Assembly: GCA_963755085.1 (NCBI GenBank)
Contig: CAVWIN010000022.1
Coordinates: 72,609-136,608, forward strand
DNA from: JACVRM01 sp963755085
GTDB taxonomy: Bacteria > Actinomycetota > Thermoleophilia > Gaiellales > Gaiellaceae
Direction: 5' to 3'
Length of the DNA: 64,000 nucleotides
A program made the position numbers and the translations under genes. Shown here in pieces: positions 17,759 through 25,609 of this stretch; the stretch's first letter is position 1, and each line of letters opens with the position of its first letter. The notes beneath the pieces were generated by a model, which saw only the letters and a list, made by a program, of their open reading frames with translations, made no database searches and was not told the origin of the DNA.

Positions 17759-17764
17759 TAGAAT
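17759..17764 (+). promoter_or_regulatory. -10 box ahead of ruvX
   Basis: TAGAAT lies ten bases before the GTG at 17775, in the short gap after alaS. It may give ruvX, mltG and the aro genes their own leaderless or near-leaderless transcript. Confidence 0.45.
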
Positions 17765-17774
17765 CCGCCGCCTC

Positions 17775-18161
17775 GTGAAGGTGCTCGCTCTGGACTACGG
17801 GTCCGCGCGCACCGGCGTCGCAGTCTCCGACCCGACCGGGACGGTCGCCCGCCCGCTCGAGGTCGTGGAGCGGGCCGGGAGCGGCGCCGGCCTGGAACGG
17901 CTCGTCAGGCTCATCCGCGACGAGGAGCCGGAGCGGGTCGTCGTCGGCCTGCCGCTGACGCTCTCGGGCGACATCGGCGAGCAGGCGCGCGAGACCGAGG
18001 AGTTCCTCGCCGAGCTGCGCACGCACGTCGACGTCCCCGTCGAGACGTTCGACGAGCGCTTCACGACCAAGCTCGCCGGGCCCGGCGCCGATGACGCGCG
18101 CGCGGCCGCGGTCCTGCTCACGGGCTATCTCGAGTGGCGCGAGTCGCGAGGCGAGCGGTGA
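17775..18161 (+). CDS. ruvX: RuvX/YqgF family RNase H-fold nuclease
   Basis: YqgF/RuvX is an RNase H-fold nuclease thought to process pre-16S rRNA 5' ends and sometimes called Holliday junction resolvase. The 128-residue product shows ALDYGSARTGVAVSDP (first catalytic Asp), RVVVGLPLTLSG, VPVETFDERFTT, and DDARAAAVLLTGYLE. The alaS-ruvX-mltG order is widespread in Gram-positive bacteria. Start GTG 17775; the stop overlaps the GTG of mltG. Confidence 0.95.
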   Translation: MKVLALDYGSARTGVAVSDPTGTVARPLEVVERAGSGAGLERLVRLIRDEEPERVVVGLPLTLSGDIGEQARETEEFLAELRTHVDVPVETFDERFTTKLAGPGADDARAAAVLLTGYLEWRESRGER

Positions 18162-19036
18162 ATGCCGAGGGGACCTCGACGCAGGTGACCGTGCTGCGGC
18201 GGCTCCTGGCCGTGATCGTCATCGTCGGCGTGCTCGCCGGCGCCGGCTGGGCCCTGACGTCGCTGATGCGCGACAAGGGCTCGTCCGCGCCGGCCACGAC
18301 CACGGCGGCGCCGCTGAAGGTGCTGCGGATCGTCTTCCCCGAGGGCTTCACGCGCGCGGACATGGCAACGCAGATCGGTGACGTGAACACGATCGCCGAG
18401 CAGAAGCGGCACGTAACGCCGAAGCTGTCGCCGGAGCGCTACCTGGCGTTGACGGCGAGCTCGAAGTTCCCGGGCACGTTCGCGCGCGACGGCAAGCGCC
18501 GCTCGCTCGAGGGCTTCCTCTTCCCTGCGACCTACGACTTCACGAAGCGCACCACGACGCAGCAGCTGGTCAAGGACCAGCTGGACGCGTTCAAGGAGAA
18601 CTGGGCGCGTGTGCACATGGGGTACGCGCGCTCGAAGAACCTGACCCCGTGGGACGTGCTGATCATCGCGTCGATGATCGAGAAGGAGGTCGCCGCGCCC
18701 GAGGAGCGCGCCCTGGTCGCCTCGGTGATCTACAACCGGCTGCACGCCCACATGCCACTCGGGATCGACGCGACGATCCGGTACGGCCTGGGCATCCCGC
18801 CGACGGAGCCGCTGCACGAGTCGCAGCTCAACGACCCCAACCCGTACAACACGCGCGTGCACGTCGGGCTGCCGCCGGGCCCCATCGCGAACCCGGGCCT
18901 CGCGTCCCTCCAGGCGGCCGCGAACCCGCGGCACACGAAGTACCTCTACTACGTGCGCAAGCCGGACAAGCTGCACCACGCGTTCTTCACGAACAAGGCC
19001 GCCTTCGACGCCTACCAGGTCAAGCACGGCTACTGA
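18158..19036 (+). CDS. mltG: Endolytic transglycosylase MltG
   Basis: MltG cuts nascent glycan strands in the membrane-bound peptidoglycan synthesis machinery. The protein has a single N-terminal transmembrane helix (LLAVIVIVGVLAGAGWAL, residues about 11-30), then the YceG fold with LEGFLFPATYDF, the catalytic Glu in ASMIEKEV, SVIYNRL, IDATIRYGLG, YNTRVHVGLPPGPIANPG. I chose GTG 18158, which overlaps the ruvX stop as GTGA; the frame is open further upstream but that would overlap ruvX more deeply. Length about 292 residues. Confidence 0.94.
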   Translation: MNAEGTSTQVTVLRRLLAVIVIVGVLAGAGWALTSLMRDKGSSAPATTTAAPLKVLRIVFPEGFTRADMATQIGDVNTIAEQKRHVTPKLSPERYLALTASSKFPGTFARDGKRRSLEGFLFPATYDFTKRTTTQQLVKDQLDAFKENWARVHMGYARSKNLTPWDVLIIASMIEKEVAAPEERALVASVIYNRLHAHMPLGIDATIRYGLGIPPTEPLHESQLNDPNPYNTRVHVGLPPGPIANPGLASLQAAANPRHTKYLYYVRKPDKLHHAFFTNKAAFDAYQVKHGY

Positions 19037-19760
19037 GCTCGTCGCGCTGCTCGGCGACCCGGTCGCGCACTCGCTCTCGCCGCGGATGCAGAACGCCGCC
19101 TTCGCCGCGCGCGGGCTCGACTGGCGCTACGTCGCCTGCCGCGTGGACGCCGCGGAGCTCGAGGCGGCCGTGCGCGGGCTCGCCGCGCTGGGCTTCGCCG
19201 GCGCAAACGTGACCGCGCCGCACAAGCAGGCGGTCGCGCTGCTCTGCGACGAGCTCGACGACGCGGCCGAGCGCGGGGGCTCCGTGAACACCCTCGTCTT
19301 CGAGCAGGGCTGGGTGCTCGGCACGAGCACCGACGGGGAGGCGGTCGTCGGGGCGGTGCGGCCGGAGGGGGCGCAGGTACTGGTGCTCGGCGCCGGCGGC
19401 GCCGCTCGGGCGGTCGCGGCCGCGCTCGCGCATGCGGGGGCCGCGGACGTGCGCATCGCCTCGCGGCGCGACGACGACTGGCCGCCCGACGGCCAGGTCG
19501 CGCAGATCCTCGTGAACGCGACGCCGCTCCGGGATGAGGTTCCTGTGGCACCGCACGCCGGCCAGCAGGTCGTCGATCTCGCCTACAGGCCGGACGCGGC
19601 GCCCACCGCGCTCGTCGAGGCGGCGCGCACCGCCGGCTGTGAGGTGGTCGTCGACGGCGTCGAGGTGCTCGTCCGCCAGGGCGCGCTGAGCTTCGAGCGC
19701 TGGACCGGCGTGCCTGCGCCGATCGACGTCATGCGCGGCGCCGTAGTGTCTCCCGCGTGA
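19032..19760 (+). CDS. aroE: Shikimate dehydrogenase
   Basis: Reduces 3-dehydroshikimate to shikimate with NADPH. Substrate site LLGDPVAHSLSPRMQNAAF, catalytic Lys in NVTAPHKQA, STDGEA, nucleotide loop VLGAGGAARAV. The N-terminal strand is encoded right after the mltG stop but has no ATG, GTG or TTG; the first ATG (19086) would remove the substrate-binding start. The given start (ACT, 19032) marks where homology begins; CTG 19047 or a sequence error in the start codon are the options. The stop overlaps the aroC GTG. First of four consecutive shikimate genes. Confidence 0.9.
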   Translation, partial: TELVALLGDPVAHSLSPRMQNAAFAARGLDWRYVACRVDAAELEAAVRGLAALGFAGANVTAPHKQAVALLCDELDDAAERGGSVNTLVFEQGWVLGTSTDGEAVVGAVRPEGAQVLVLGAGGAARAVAAALAHAGAADVRIASRRDDDWPPDGQVAQILVNATPLRDEVPVAPHAGQQVVDLAYRPDAAPTALVEAARTAGCEVVVDGVEVLVRQGALSFERWTGVPAPIDVMRGAVVSPA

Positions 19761-20848
19761 CCCTGAGGCTCTCGACCGCCGGCGAGTCGCACGGCCCCGC
19801 GCTCGTCGGGATCGTCACCGGGCTGCCCGCCGGCCTGCAGCTCGACCGCGCGGCGATCGACCGCGACCTCGCGCGCCGCCAGGCCGGCTACGGCCGCAGC
19901 CCGCGGCAGAAGATCGAGACGGACACCGTCGAGGTGCTCGCCGGCCTGCGCCACGGCTACACGCTCGGCACGCCGCTCGCGCTCGTCGTCCGCAACCGCG
20001 ACCACGCGAACTGGACGTGGGGGATGAGCCCCTGGCCGCCCGAGGGCGAGCCCGCAGGCAAGGGTGCCAGGCCGGTCACGCTGCCGCGGCCCGGCCACGC
20101 CGACCTCGCCGGCGCGATGAAGTTCGGCCACGGCGACGTGCGTAACGTCCTCGAGCGCGCCAGCGCGCGCTCGACGGCGGTGCGCGTGGCGGCCGGCGCG
20201 GTCGCGAAGGCGCTGCTCGCCCAGCTCGGCGCCCGCGTGGAGAGCACCGTCGTCTCGGTCGGCGGCGAGGCCGACGACGAGCGCCGGCGCTCCGCCGTCG
20301 ACGAGGCGCGCGCCGACCGCGAGACGCTCGGCGGCGTCGTCGAGGTGCGTGCGTCGGGCGTGCTGCCAGGCCTCGGCTCCTATGCGACGCCCGAGGACCG
20401 CCTCGACGGGCGGCTCGCGGGCGGGCTGATGGGCATCCAGGCGGTCAAGGCGGTCGAGATCGGCGAGGGCGCCGACCTGGCCCGGCGCCGCGGCTCCGAG
20501 GCGCACGACGAGATCTTCCCGGGCTTCGGTCGGAAGACGAACCACGCCGGCGGGCTCGAGGGCGGGGTCACGAACGGCGAGGACGTCATCGTCCGCGCCG
20601 CGATGAAGCCGCTCCCGACGCTCATGCGTCCGCTGCGCTCCGTCGACCTGGCGACCGGGGAGGAGGGCGAGGCGCTCGTCGAGCGCAGCGATGTCTCCGC
20701 GGTCGAGGCGCTCGCCGTCGTGGCCGAGGCGGTCGTCGCATGGGAGCTCGCCCGCGCCGCCCGCGAGAAGTTCGGCGGCGATGCGCTCGTCGACGTGCTC
20801 GCGGCCGCCGCCGCGTACCGCGAGCGGATTCCGTGGCGCCCGCGCTAG
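19757..20848 (+). CDS. aroC: Chorismate synthase
   Basis: Converts EPSP to chorismate using reduced FMN. The 363-residue product starts at GTG 19757 (VTLRLSTAGESHGPALVGIV). Family motifs: the GESHG start, RRQAGYGRSPRQKIE, RPGHADLAGAMKFGH, NVLERASARSTAVRVAAGAV, and MKPLPTLMRPLRSVD. The last 16 bases overlap the aroKB fusion gene start, so the genes are probably translated together. Confidence 0.97.
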   Translation: MTLRLSTAGESHGPALVGIVTGLPAGLQLDRAAIDRDLARRQAGYGRSPRQKIETDTVEVLAGLRHGYTLGTPLALVVRNRDHANWTWGMSPWPPEGEPAGKGARPVTLPRPGHADLAGAMKFGHGDVRNVLERASARSTAVRVAAGAVAKALLAQLGARVESTVVSVGGEADDERRRSAVDEARADRETLGGVVEVRASGVLPGLGSYATPEDRLDGRLAGGLMGIQAVKAVEIGEGADLARRRGSEAHDEIFPGFGRKTNHAGGLEGGVTNGEDVIVRAAMKPLPTLMRPLRSVDLATGEEGEALVERSDVSAVEALAVVAEAVVAWELARAAREKFGGDALVDVLAAAAAYRERIPWRPR

Positions 20849-22275
20849 GCCGCCACCTCGCGCTCGTCGGGTTCATGGGCGCGGGCAAGACGACGCTCGG
20901 CGAGCAGGTTGCAGAGCGGCTGGGCCGCCCGTTCGTCGACCTCGACCGCGAGGTCGAGGCCCAGTCGGGGACGAGCATCGAGGTGATGTTCGCGCACGGC
21001 GAGGCGGTGTTCCGCGAGGCCGAGGAGCGGGTCGCGGCGAAGGTGCTGCGCGCTCCGGAGCCCGCCGTCGTCGCGCTCGGCGGCGGGGCCGTGCTGTCGG
21101 CGGCGACGCGCGCCGAGCTCAGCCGTCACTTCACCGTGCTGGTCGACGTCGACGTCGACACGGCCTGGGAGCGCGCCCGCGAGTCGGGGCGCCCGCTCGC
21201 CCGCGACGATCGCGAGTTCCGCGTCCTCTACGAGGCCCGCCGCCGGATGTACGAGGAGGTCGCGGACGCGCGCGCAATCGACCTCGACGGCGTCGTCCTC
21301 GCCGCCGGCGGCGTCCAGGTCGAGACCGGGGCGTTCGAGCGCCTCGGCGCCCTGATCCCCGGCGACGTCCGGGTCGCGCTCGTCTCCGACCGCCACGTGG
21401 CCGGCATCTATGGCGCGGACGCCCAGATCGCGCTGGGCACCCGCCTCGCCTCGGAGCACGAGCTGCCGCCCGGCGAGGAGGCGAAGCGGCTCGCCGTCGC
21501 GGGCCGGCTCTGGGACGAGCTCGCCGTCGACCGCACCGGCACGGTGGTCGCGCTCGGCGGCGGCTGCGTCACCGATGTCGCCGGCTTCGTCGCGGCGACG
21601 CACCTGCGCGGCGTGCCGTGGGTCGCCGTGCCGACGACGCTGGTCGGCCAGGTGGACGCCGCCATCGGCGGCAAGACCGGGCTCGACACCGGCACGGGCA
21701 AGAACCGCGTCGGCGCCTTCCACTGGCCGGCGCGGACGGTGATCGACCCGGGCTTCCTGCAGACGCTCCCGGCGGCCGAGCGCCGCGCCGGGATGGCCGA
21801 GGTCGTCAAGACCGGCCTGCTCGCGGGCGAGCCGCTCTGGGAGCTGCCCGACGCGGAGCTCGTGCGCCGGGCCGCCGCGTTCAAGACCGCCGTCTGCCTG
21901 CGCGACCCGACCGAGCAGGGCGAGCGCGCGATCCTGAACCTCGGCCACACATTCGGCCACGCGCTGGAGGCGGCGAGCGGCTACTCCGTCCGCCACGGCG
22001 ACGCGGTCGCGCTCGGCCTCAGCGCCGCGCTCGAGCTCTCCGAGCGCCGCTACGGCCTCGACGCCGGCTGGCGCGCGCGCGTCCGCGAGCTGCTCGACCC
22101 GCAACCCGTCGCAGTCGACCGCGACGCCGCCCGGGGCGCCCTCGTCCGCGACAAGAAGGCCGTCGACGGGCGGCCCCGGCTCGTCCTGCTCGAGGCGCCC
22201 GGCCGGCCGGTCGTGACCGACGAGGTGCCGCTCGACGAGGTGCAGGCGGCGCTCGACTCGCTGATCTCGGGATAA
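20833..22275 (+). CDS. aroKB: Fused shikimate kinase / 3-dehydroquinate synthase
   Basis: One 480-residue protein with two pathway enzymes. Residues about 1-165 are shikimate kinase: Walker A GFMGAGKTT, DLDREVEAQSG, ALGGGAVL and the lid region ESGRPLARDD. Residues about 170-480 are 3-dehydroquinate synthase: ALGGGCVTDVAGFVAATHLRG, PTTLVGQVDAAIGGKTG, GAFHWPARTVIDP, AEVVKTGLL, LNLGHTFGHALE, VRHGDAVALG. The active-site Lys and His ligands are present in both. The kinase precedes the synthase, as in separate aroK-aroB operons; the GTG start lies inside the aroC end. The two steps are not adjacent in the pathway, so channelling is not implied. Confidence 0.95.
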   Translation: MAPALGRHLALVGFMGAGKTTLGEQVAERLGRPFVDLDREVEAQSGTSIEVMFAHGEAVFREAEERVAAKVLRAPEPAVVALGGGAVLSAATRAELSRHFTVLVDVDVDTAWERARESGRPLARDDREFRVLYEARRRMYEEVADARAIDLDGVVLAAGGVQVETGAFERLGALIPGDVRVALVSDRHVAGIYGADAQIALGTRLASEHELPPGEEAKRLAVAGRLWDELAVDRTGTVVALGGGCVTDVAGFVAATHLRGVPWVAVPTTLVGQVDAAIGGKTGLDTGTGKNRVGAFHWPARTVIDPGFLQTLPAAERRAGMAEVVKTGLLAGEPLWELPDAELVRRAAAFKTAVCLRDPTEQGERAILNLGHTFGHALEAASGYSVRHGDAVALGLSAALELSERRYGLDAGWRARVRELLDPQPVAVDRDAARGALVRDKKAVDGRPRLVLLEAPGRPVVTDEVPLDEVQAALDSLISG

Positions 22276-22285
22276 TCCCGCGCCT

Positions 22286-22714
22286 GTGCGGATCGACGTG
22301 CTCAACGGCGTGAACCTCAACGTGCTCAGCCGGCGCGACCCGGAGATGTACGGCGGCATGACGCTCCAGGAGCTCGAGTCGCAGATCTACAAGTGGGCCA
22401 GCGAGCTCGGCTGCCAGGTCCGGTGCCGGCAGACGAACAGCGAAGGCCTGTTCGTCGCGTGGTGCCACGACGCCGCCGAGGTCACCGACGGGATCATCGT
22501 CAACCCGGCCGCGTGGACGCACTACAGCTGGGCCATCCGCGACGCGCTCGAGCTCTCCGGCAAGCCCGTCGTCGAGGTGCACCTGTCGAACGTGGACGAG
22601 CGCGAGGAGTGGCGGCGGTTCTCGGTGCTCGAGGGAGTGCGTGCCCACCGCGTCATCGGCAAAGGGCCTGAGGGCTATCGCGAGGCGCTCGCCTACCTGG
22701 TGGAACGCGCGTGA
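22286..22714 (+). CDS. aroQ: Type II 3-dehydroquinate dehydratase
   Basis: Dehydrates 3-dehydroquinate in the shikimate pathway. At 142 residues it has the normal length. Catalytic and binding residues can be matched to the Mycobacterium enzyme: Arg in SRRDPEMYGG with the lid Tyr, Asn and His in NPAAWTHYSWAIRDA, His in EVHLSN, Arg in EEWRRFS. The sequence departs from the common wording (NGVNLN for NGPNL, WTHYSW for YTHTSV), marking a divergent branch. GTG start ten bases after aroKB; the stop overlaps the next GTG. Confidence 0.93.
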   Translation: MRIDVLNGVNLNVLSRRDPEMYGGMTLQELESQIYKWASELGCQVRCRQTNSEGLFVAWCHDAAEVTDGIIVNPAAWTHYSWAIRDALELSGKPVVEVHLSNVDEREEWRRFSVLEGVRAHRVIGKGPEGYREALAYLVERA

Positions 22715-23748
22715 ACCCGCGCGTCGACCGCCTGCGCGAGCTGCTCGAGCAGCCGCTGCTCGTCACCAACCTGACGAACGTCCGCTACCTGACCGGCTTC
22801 CACTCGTCGAACGCGGCGCTGATCGTGGAGCCGGAGCGCGTCCGCCTCTTCGCCGACTTCCGCTACGCGGAGGCGGGCCGGCAGGTGCCGGGCGTCGAGT
22901 TCGAGATCACGAAGCGCGCGCTCGCCGCCGACATCGCAACCCGCGCCAAAGGCCCGCTCGGGTTCGAGGCGGGCACGCTGACGTACGCGCACTACGAGGT
23001 GCTGGCCGCGGGCGGGCTCGAGCTCGTGCCGACGCACGGGCTCGTCGAGGGCCTGCGAGCGGTGAAGGACGAGGGCGAGATCGCGGCCATCCGGGCGGCG
23101 ACCGAGATCACGAACGCGGCGTTCCAGCGCTTCTCCGAGGAGCCGGCGATCGGGCGGACCGAGCGCGACCTCGCGTTCCGCATGGACACGTTCTTCCACG
23201 AGCTCGGCGCCGACGGCTTCGCCTTCCCGACCATCGTCGCCGCCGGCCCGAACGGCGCCAACCCGCACACGACGCCGGGGGAGCGGGTCGTCGAGGAGGG
23301 GCAGACGGTGATCGTCGACGCGGGCGCGACACTCGACGGCTACTGCTCGGACTGCACGCGCACGTTCGCGGCCGGCGAGCTGCAGGGTGAGCTGCGCGAG
23401 GCCTACTTCGCCTGCCTGCGCGCGCAGCTGGCCGGGCTCCACGCAGTGCGCCCGGCGGTCACCGGCTTCGACGCCGATGCCGCCGCGCGCAACATGATCG
23501 AGGAGGCCGGCTTCGGCGCGTTCTTCGGCCACGGCCTCGGCCACGGCGTCGGCATGGACGTCCACGAGCTGCCGCGCCTCTCCACGGAGTCCACCGAGAC
23601 GCTGGCGGCCAACAACGTCACGAGCGTCGAGCCGGGCATCTACCTGCCGGGCTCGGGCGGCATCCGCATCGAGGACCTGGTGGTCGTCCGAGAAAGCGGC
23701 CCCGATGTCCTGACGAGCTTCACCAAGGAGCTTGTGGCGCTCTCGTAG
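22711..23748 (+). CDS. pepQ: Xaa-Pro peptidase of the M24 family
   Basis: A 345-residue creatinase/prolidase-type metallopeptidase. The N-terminal domain begins with LLVTNLTNVRYLTGFHSSNA; the catalytic pita-bread domain has the metal ligands in VIVDAGATLDGYCSDCTRTF (two Asp), GHGLGHGVGMDVHE (His), TSVEPGIY (Glu) and IRIEDL (Glu). It removes N-terminal residues before proline or cuts X-Pro dipeptides. The aroQ-pepQ-efp neighbourhood is standard in Gram-positive bacteria. The gene end is followed at once by a repeat element. Confidence 0.93.
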   Translation: MNPRVDRLRELLEQPLLVTNLTNVRYLTGFHSSNAALIVEPERVRLFADFRYAEAGRQVPGVEFEITKRALAADIATRAKGPLGFEAGTLTYAHYEVLAAGGLELVPTHGLVEGLRAVKDEGEIAAIRAATEITNAAFQRFSEEPAIGRTERDLAFRMDTFFHELGADGFAFPTIVAAGPNGANPHTTPGERVVEEGQTVIVDAGATLDGYCSDCTRTFAAGELQGELREAYFACLRAQLAGLHAVRPAVTGFDADAAARNMIEEAGFGAFFGHGLGHGVGMDVHELPRLSTESTETLAANNVTSVEPGIYLPGSGGIRIEDLVVVRESGPDVLTSFTKELVALS

Positions 23749-23749
23749 C

Positions 23750-23844
23750 GGCTGTCCCCGCGTCAGCGGGGGCTGTCCCTCGTGCACGGCATCGAGCCGT
23801 TGCCCATCGCTGGGGACAGCCCCTGCTTCGCAGGGACAGCCCCG
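23750..23844. repeat. REPIN-like pair of inverted GGCTGTCCC units
   Basis: Two units of about 32 bases (23750-23782 and 23812-23843) are inverted copies of each other. Each unit has two GGCTGTCCC boxes in direct orientation flanking a small hairpin (CCCCGC-gtca-GCGGGG in the left unit, CCCTG-cttcg-CAGGG in the right). This layout matches REP doublets (REPINs) spread by RAYT-type transposases. It starts two bases after the pepQ stop. Confidence 0.6.
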
Positions 23845-23848
23845 GGAC

Positions 23849-24007
23849 GGCCGCACGCTGGCCTGGGTCGGCCGCGCCGGGACGTACGGCATCTCCTTCC
23901 TCGATGCCGCGAGCGGGAAGGTCGTGGGCCGTTGGGTCGCACCGCGCGGCTTCGCCGGGGGCAACCCCGCGTGGGACGCCACCGGGGTCTACATCACGAC
24001 GGCCTGA
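23849..24007 (+). pseudogene. 3' remnant of a beta-propeller-like gene
   Basis: About 50 codons read RTLAWVGRAGTYGISFLD, GKVVGRWVAPRG, GGNPAWDATGVYITTA and then stop. The strand-turn pattern recalls the last blades of WD40/TolB-like propeller proteins. There is no start and the upstream part is replaced by the REPIN-like repeat, so it looks like a gene tail cut by repeat insertion or deletion. The family assignment is tentative. Confidence 0.4.
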
Positions 24008-24054
24008 CTGTCTCAAGTCAGGCGGCTCGGCCGCCGATCCCTGGGAGACAGTCA
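24003..24054. repeat. Nested palindromic element
   Basis: TGACTGTCTC (24005-24014) and GAGACAGTCA (24045-24054) form a perfect ten-base inverted repeat. Within it lie GGCGGC-tcg-GCCGCC (24021-24035) and an alternative arm CCTGACT/AGTCAGG (24003-24009/24016-24022). It could act as a terminator for the upstream fragment but lacks a T tract; the GACTGTC/GACAGTC core resembles the other repeats in this area. Confidence 0.5.
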
Positions 24055-24086
24055 CCCGAACGCAGGAAGGCCCGATCCTGATCCTG

Positions 24087-24443
24087 ATGCTCCTGATTGT
24101 TACCGCCGGGATGTACCTGCTCATCGCGCTCCCGGCGTACACGGTCGCGCAGCGCACAGGCGTGGAGAAGCCGTGGATCGCGCTCATCCCCGGCCTCGGC
24201 GTCTGGATCGTGCTCTTCTGGTCGATGAAGCGGAGCGGGTGGCTGTCCCTGCTCGTGTTCGTCCCGTACGTCGGCTTCCTCGTGCCGCTCGTGTGGGTCT
24301 CCGTCGAGATCGCGTCGACCCACGGCCGGTCGAACTGGTGGATCGCGGCGTTCCTCACGCCGGGCGTCAACTTCGTCGCGTACTACGCCTACGCGTTCAC
24401 GCTCGAGACCGAACCGCGCGAGCGGCTGGTCTTCGCCGCCTAG
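24087..24443 (+). CDS. Multi-pass membrane protein (DUF5684-like)
   Basis: A 118-residue protein with three to four hydrophobic helices: LLIVTAGMYLLIALPAYTVA, WIALIPGLGVWIVLFW, LLVFVPYVGFLVPLVWV and a C-terminal WWIAAFLTPGVNFVAYYAYAF. The VAxxTGxxxPWxALIPxxxxW pattern matches small membrane proteins of the DUF5684 type, function unknown. ATG 24087 is the first start that keeps the first helix whole. It sits as an island between two repeat elements, so it may be mobile or simply a surviving gene in a decayed stretch. Confidence 0.65.
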   Translation: MLLIVTAGMYLLIALPAYTVAQRTGVEKPWIALIPGLGVWIVLFWSMKRSGWLSLLVFVPYVGFLVPLVWVSVEIASTHGRSNWWIAAFLTPGVNFVAYYAYAFTLETEPRERLVFAA

Positions 24444-24450
24444 AGCACTT

Positions 24451-24591
24451 CACCGTGCCAGGCACGGCAACAGAACTGTGACGCCGACTGCGAGGTTCCG
24501 CATCGCAGCAATGTTTTGCGGCGTCTTAACAGGGACAGTCCCTGTTAGGGAACTGCTAGGGGTCACGGTTCTGTCACGGTGCCTGGCACCG
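24451..24591. repeat. REPIN-like element with GGTGCCTGGCACC ends
   Basis: The left end (24452-24485) and right end (24559-24591) are imperfect inverted repeats of about 33 bases, each carrying the palindrome GTGCC(A/T)GGCAC next to ACAGAAC(C/T)GTGAC. Between them lies the palindrome TAACAGGGA-cag-TCCCTGTTA (24527-24547). The same two motifs recur at 35.5 kb. This looks like a small non-autonomous mobile repeat; no transposase is nearby. Confidence 0.65.
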
Positions 24592-24599
24592 GAGGTGGG

Positions 24600-25019
24600 T
24601 CAGCGGAACCGCCACCCGTACACGAGCGTCGGCTCATCGACAGGCGTCCCGCCGGCCGCCTCGTACGTCCGTCGCGCGGGCTCGTTGTCGTACGAGGTGT
24701 CGACCCACATCTTCAGGACGCCCTCGCGCTCGGCGAGCGCCCGCGCCTCTTCGACCAGCGCGCGGCCGATCCCCTGCCGGTGGAACCGCGCGTCGACGCC
24801 CAGCTCGTACAGGAACACGCTCCGGTCGCCGTCCACGCGCAGCAGCACGTACGCGTAGGCGAACCCGACCGGCTCGTCGTCGACCTCCGCCACCCAGACG
24901 TGGATGTCGTCCCGCGCGAGGAACCGCGCGGCCTCCTCGTCCGACGGCACGCGCGCCTTGAAGCGCCGGCACGTCTCCTGCAGCACGCCGACGTCACGCG
25001 GCCCAAGTGCCCGGATCAT
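24600..25019 (-). CDS. GNAT-family acetyltransferase (AAC(3)-I-like)
   Basis: A 139-residue acetyltransferase. Acetyl-CoA motif A is LYELGVDARFHRQGIGRALV, followed by KMWVDTSYDNEPARRTYEAAGG and VYGWRF. The pattern VWVAEVDDEPVGFAYAYVLLR plus VDTSYDNEPARR resembles the AAC(3)-I aminoglycoside acetyltransferase group, but many such proteins act on other amines, so resistance should not be assumed. It is transcribed divergently from efp with 21 bases between the starts. Confidence 0.82.
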   Translation of the reverse strand: MIRALGPRDVGVLQETCRRFKARVPSDEEAARFLARDDIHVWVAEVDDEPVGFAYAYVLLRVDGDRSVFLYELGVDARFHRQGIGRALVEEARALAEREGVLKMWVDTSYDNEPARRTYEAAGGTPVDEPTLVYGWRFR

Positions 25020-25026
25020 CGGGCGC

Positions 25027-25032
25027 TACACT
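25027..25032 (+). promoter_or_regulatory. -10 box of efp
   Basis: TACACT lies eight bases before the efp GTG, leaving no room for a leader with a ribosome site. Leaderless translation of efp is inferred. Confidence 0.5.
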
Positions 25033-25040
25033 CGTCCGCC

Positions 25041-25607
25041 GTGGCCGAGACCGTCAACACCAACCAGTTTCGCAACGGGATGCACATCGAGATCGACGGG
25101 GGCGTCTGGCGCATCGTCGAGTTCCAGCACGTGAAGCCGGGCAAGGGCGGCGCGTTCGTCCGCACGAGGGTCAAGAGCCTCGATTCGGGCGCCGTCGTCG
25201 ACCGGACGTTCCGCGCCGGCGAGAAGTTCATGCGCATCCACACCGAGGTGAAGGAGGCGCAGTACCTCTACGACGCCGGCGACGACGTGGTCTTCATGGA
25301 CACCGGCACGTACGAGCAGTTCAACCTCTCGCGCGACTTCGTCTCCGACGTGATCGACTTCATGCAGCCGTCCTCGAACGTGCAGGTGCTGACCGTCGAC
25401 GGCAAGCCGTCGGGCGTCTCACTCCCCGCGTCGGTGGAGCTCGAGGTGGTCGAGACGGAGCCCGGGATCAAGGGCGACACGGTCTCGAACGTGACCAAGC
25501 CGGCGAAGCTCGAGACGGGCGCGACCGTTCAGGTGCCGCTCTTCGTGAACACGGGCGACCGCATCAAGGTCGCTCCCGCCGAGGGCCGCTACATCTCTCG
25601 CGCCTGA
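25041..25607 (+). CDS. efp: Elongation factor P
   Basis: EF-P relieves ribosomes stalled at polyproline. The 188-residue product begins at GTG 25041 (VAETVNTNQFRNGMHIEIDG). The loop that carries the modified residue in other bacteria is KPGKGGAFVRTRVK, with Lys in the key position; the three OB-like domains end with NTGDRIKVAPAEGRYISRA. Such a factor is useful here because neighbouring proteins contain long Pro-rich runs. No modification enzyme (epmA or earP) is in the window. Confidence 0.96.
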   Translation: MAETVNTNQFRNGMHIEIDGGVWRIVEFQHVKPGKGGAFVRTRVKSLDSGAVVDRTFRAGEKFMRIHTEVKEAQYLYDAGDDVVFMDTGTYEQFNLSRDFVSDVIDFMQPSSNVQVLTVDGKPSGVSLPASVELEVVETEPGIKGDTVSNVTKPAKLETGATVQVPLFVNTGDRIKVAPAEGRYISRA

Positions 25608-25609
25608 CC

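Noticed and set aside
24600..25019. Antibiotic resistance call for the AAC(3)-I-like acetyltransferase
   Set aside because: General GNAT motifs do not fix an aminoglycoside substrate, and the gene sits in a housekeeping context rather than with mobile resistance genes.
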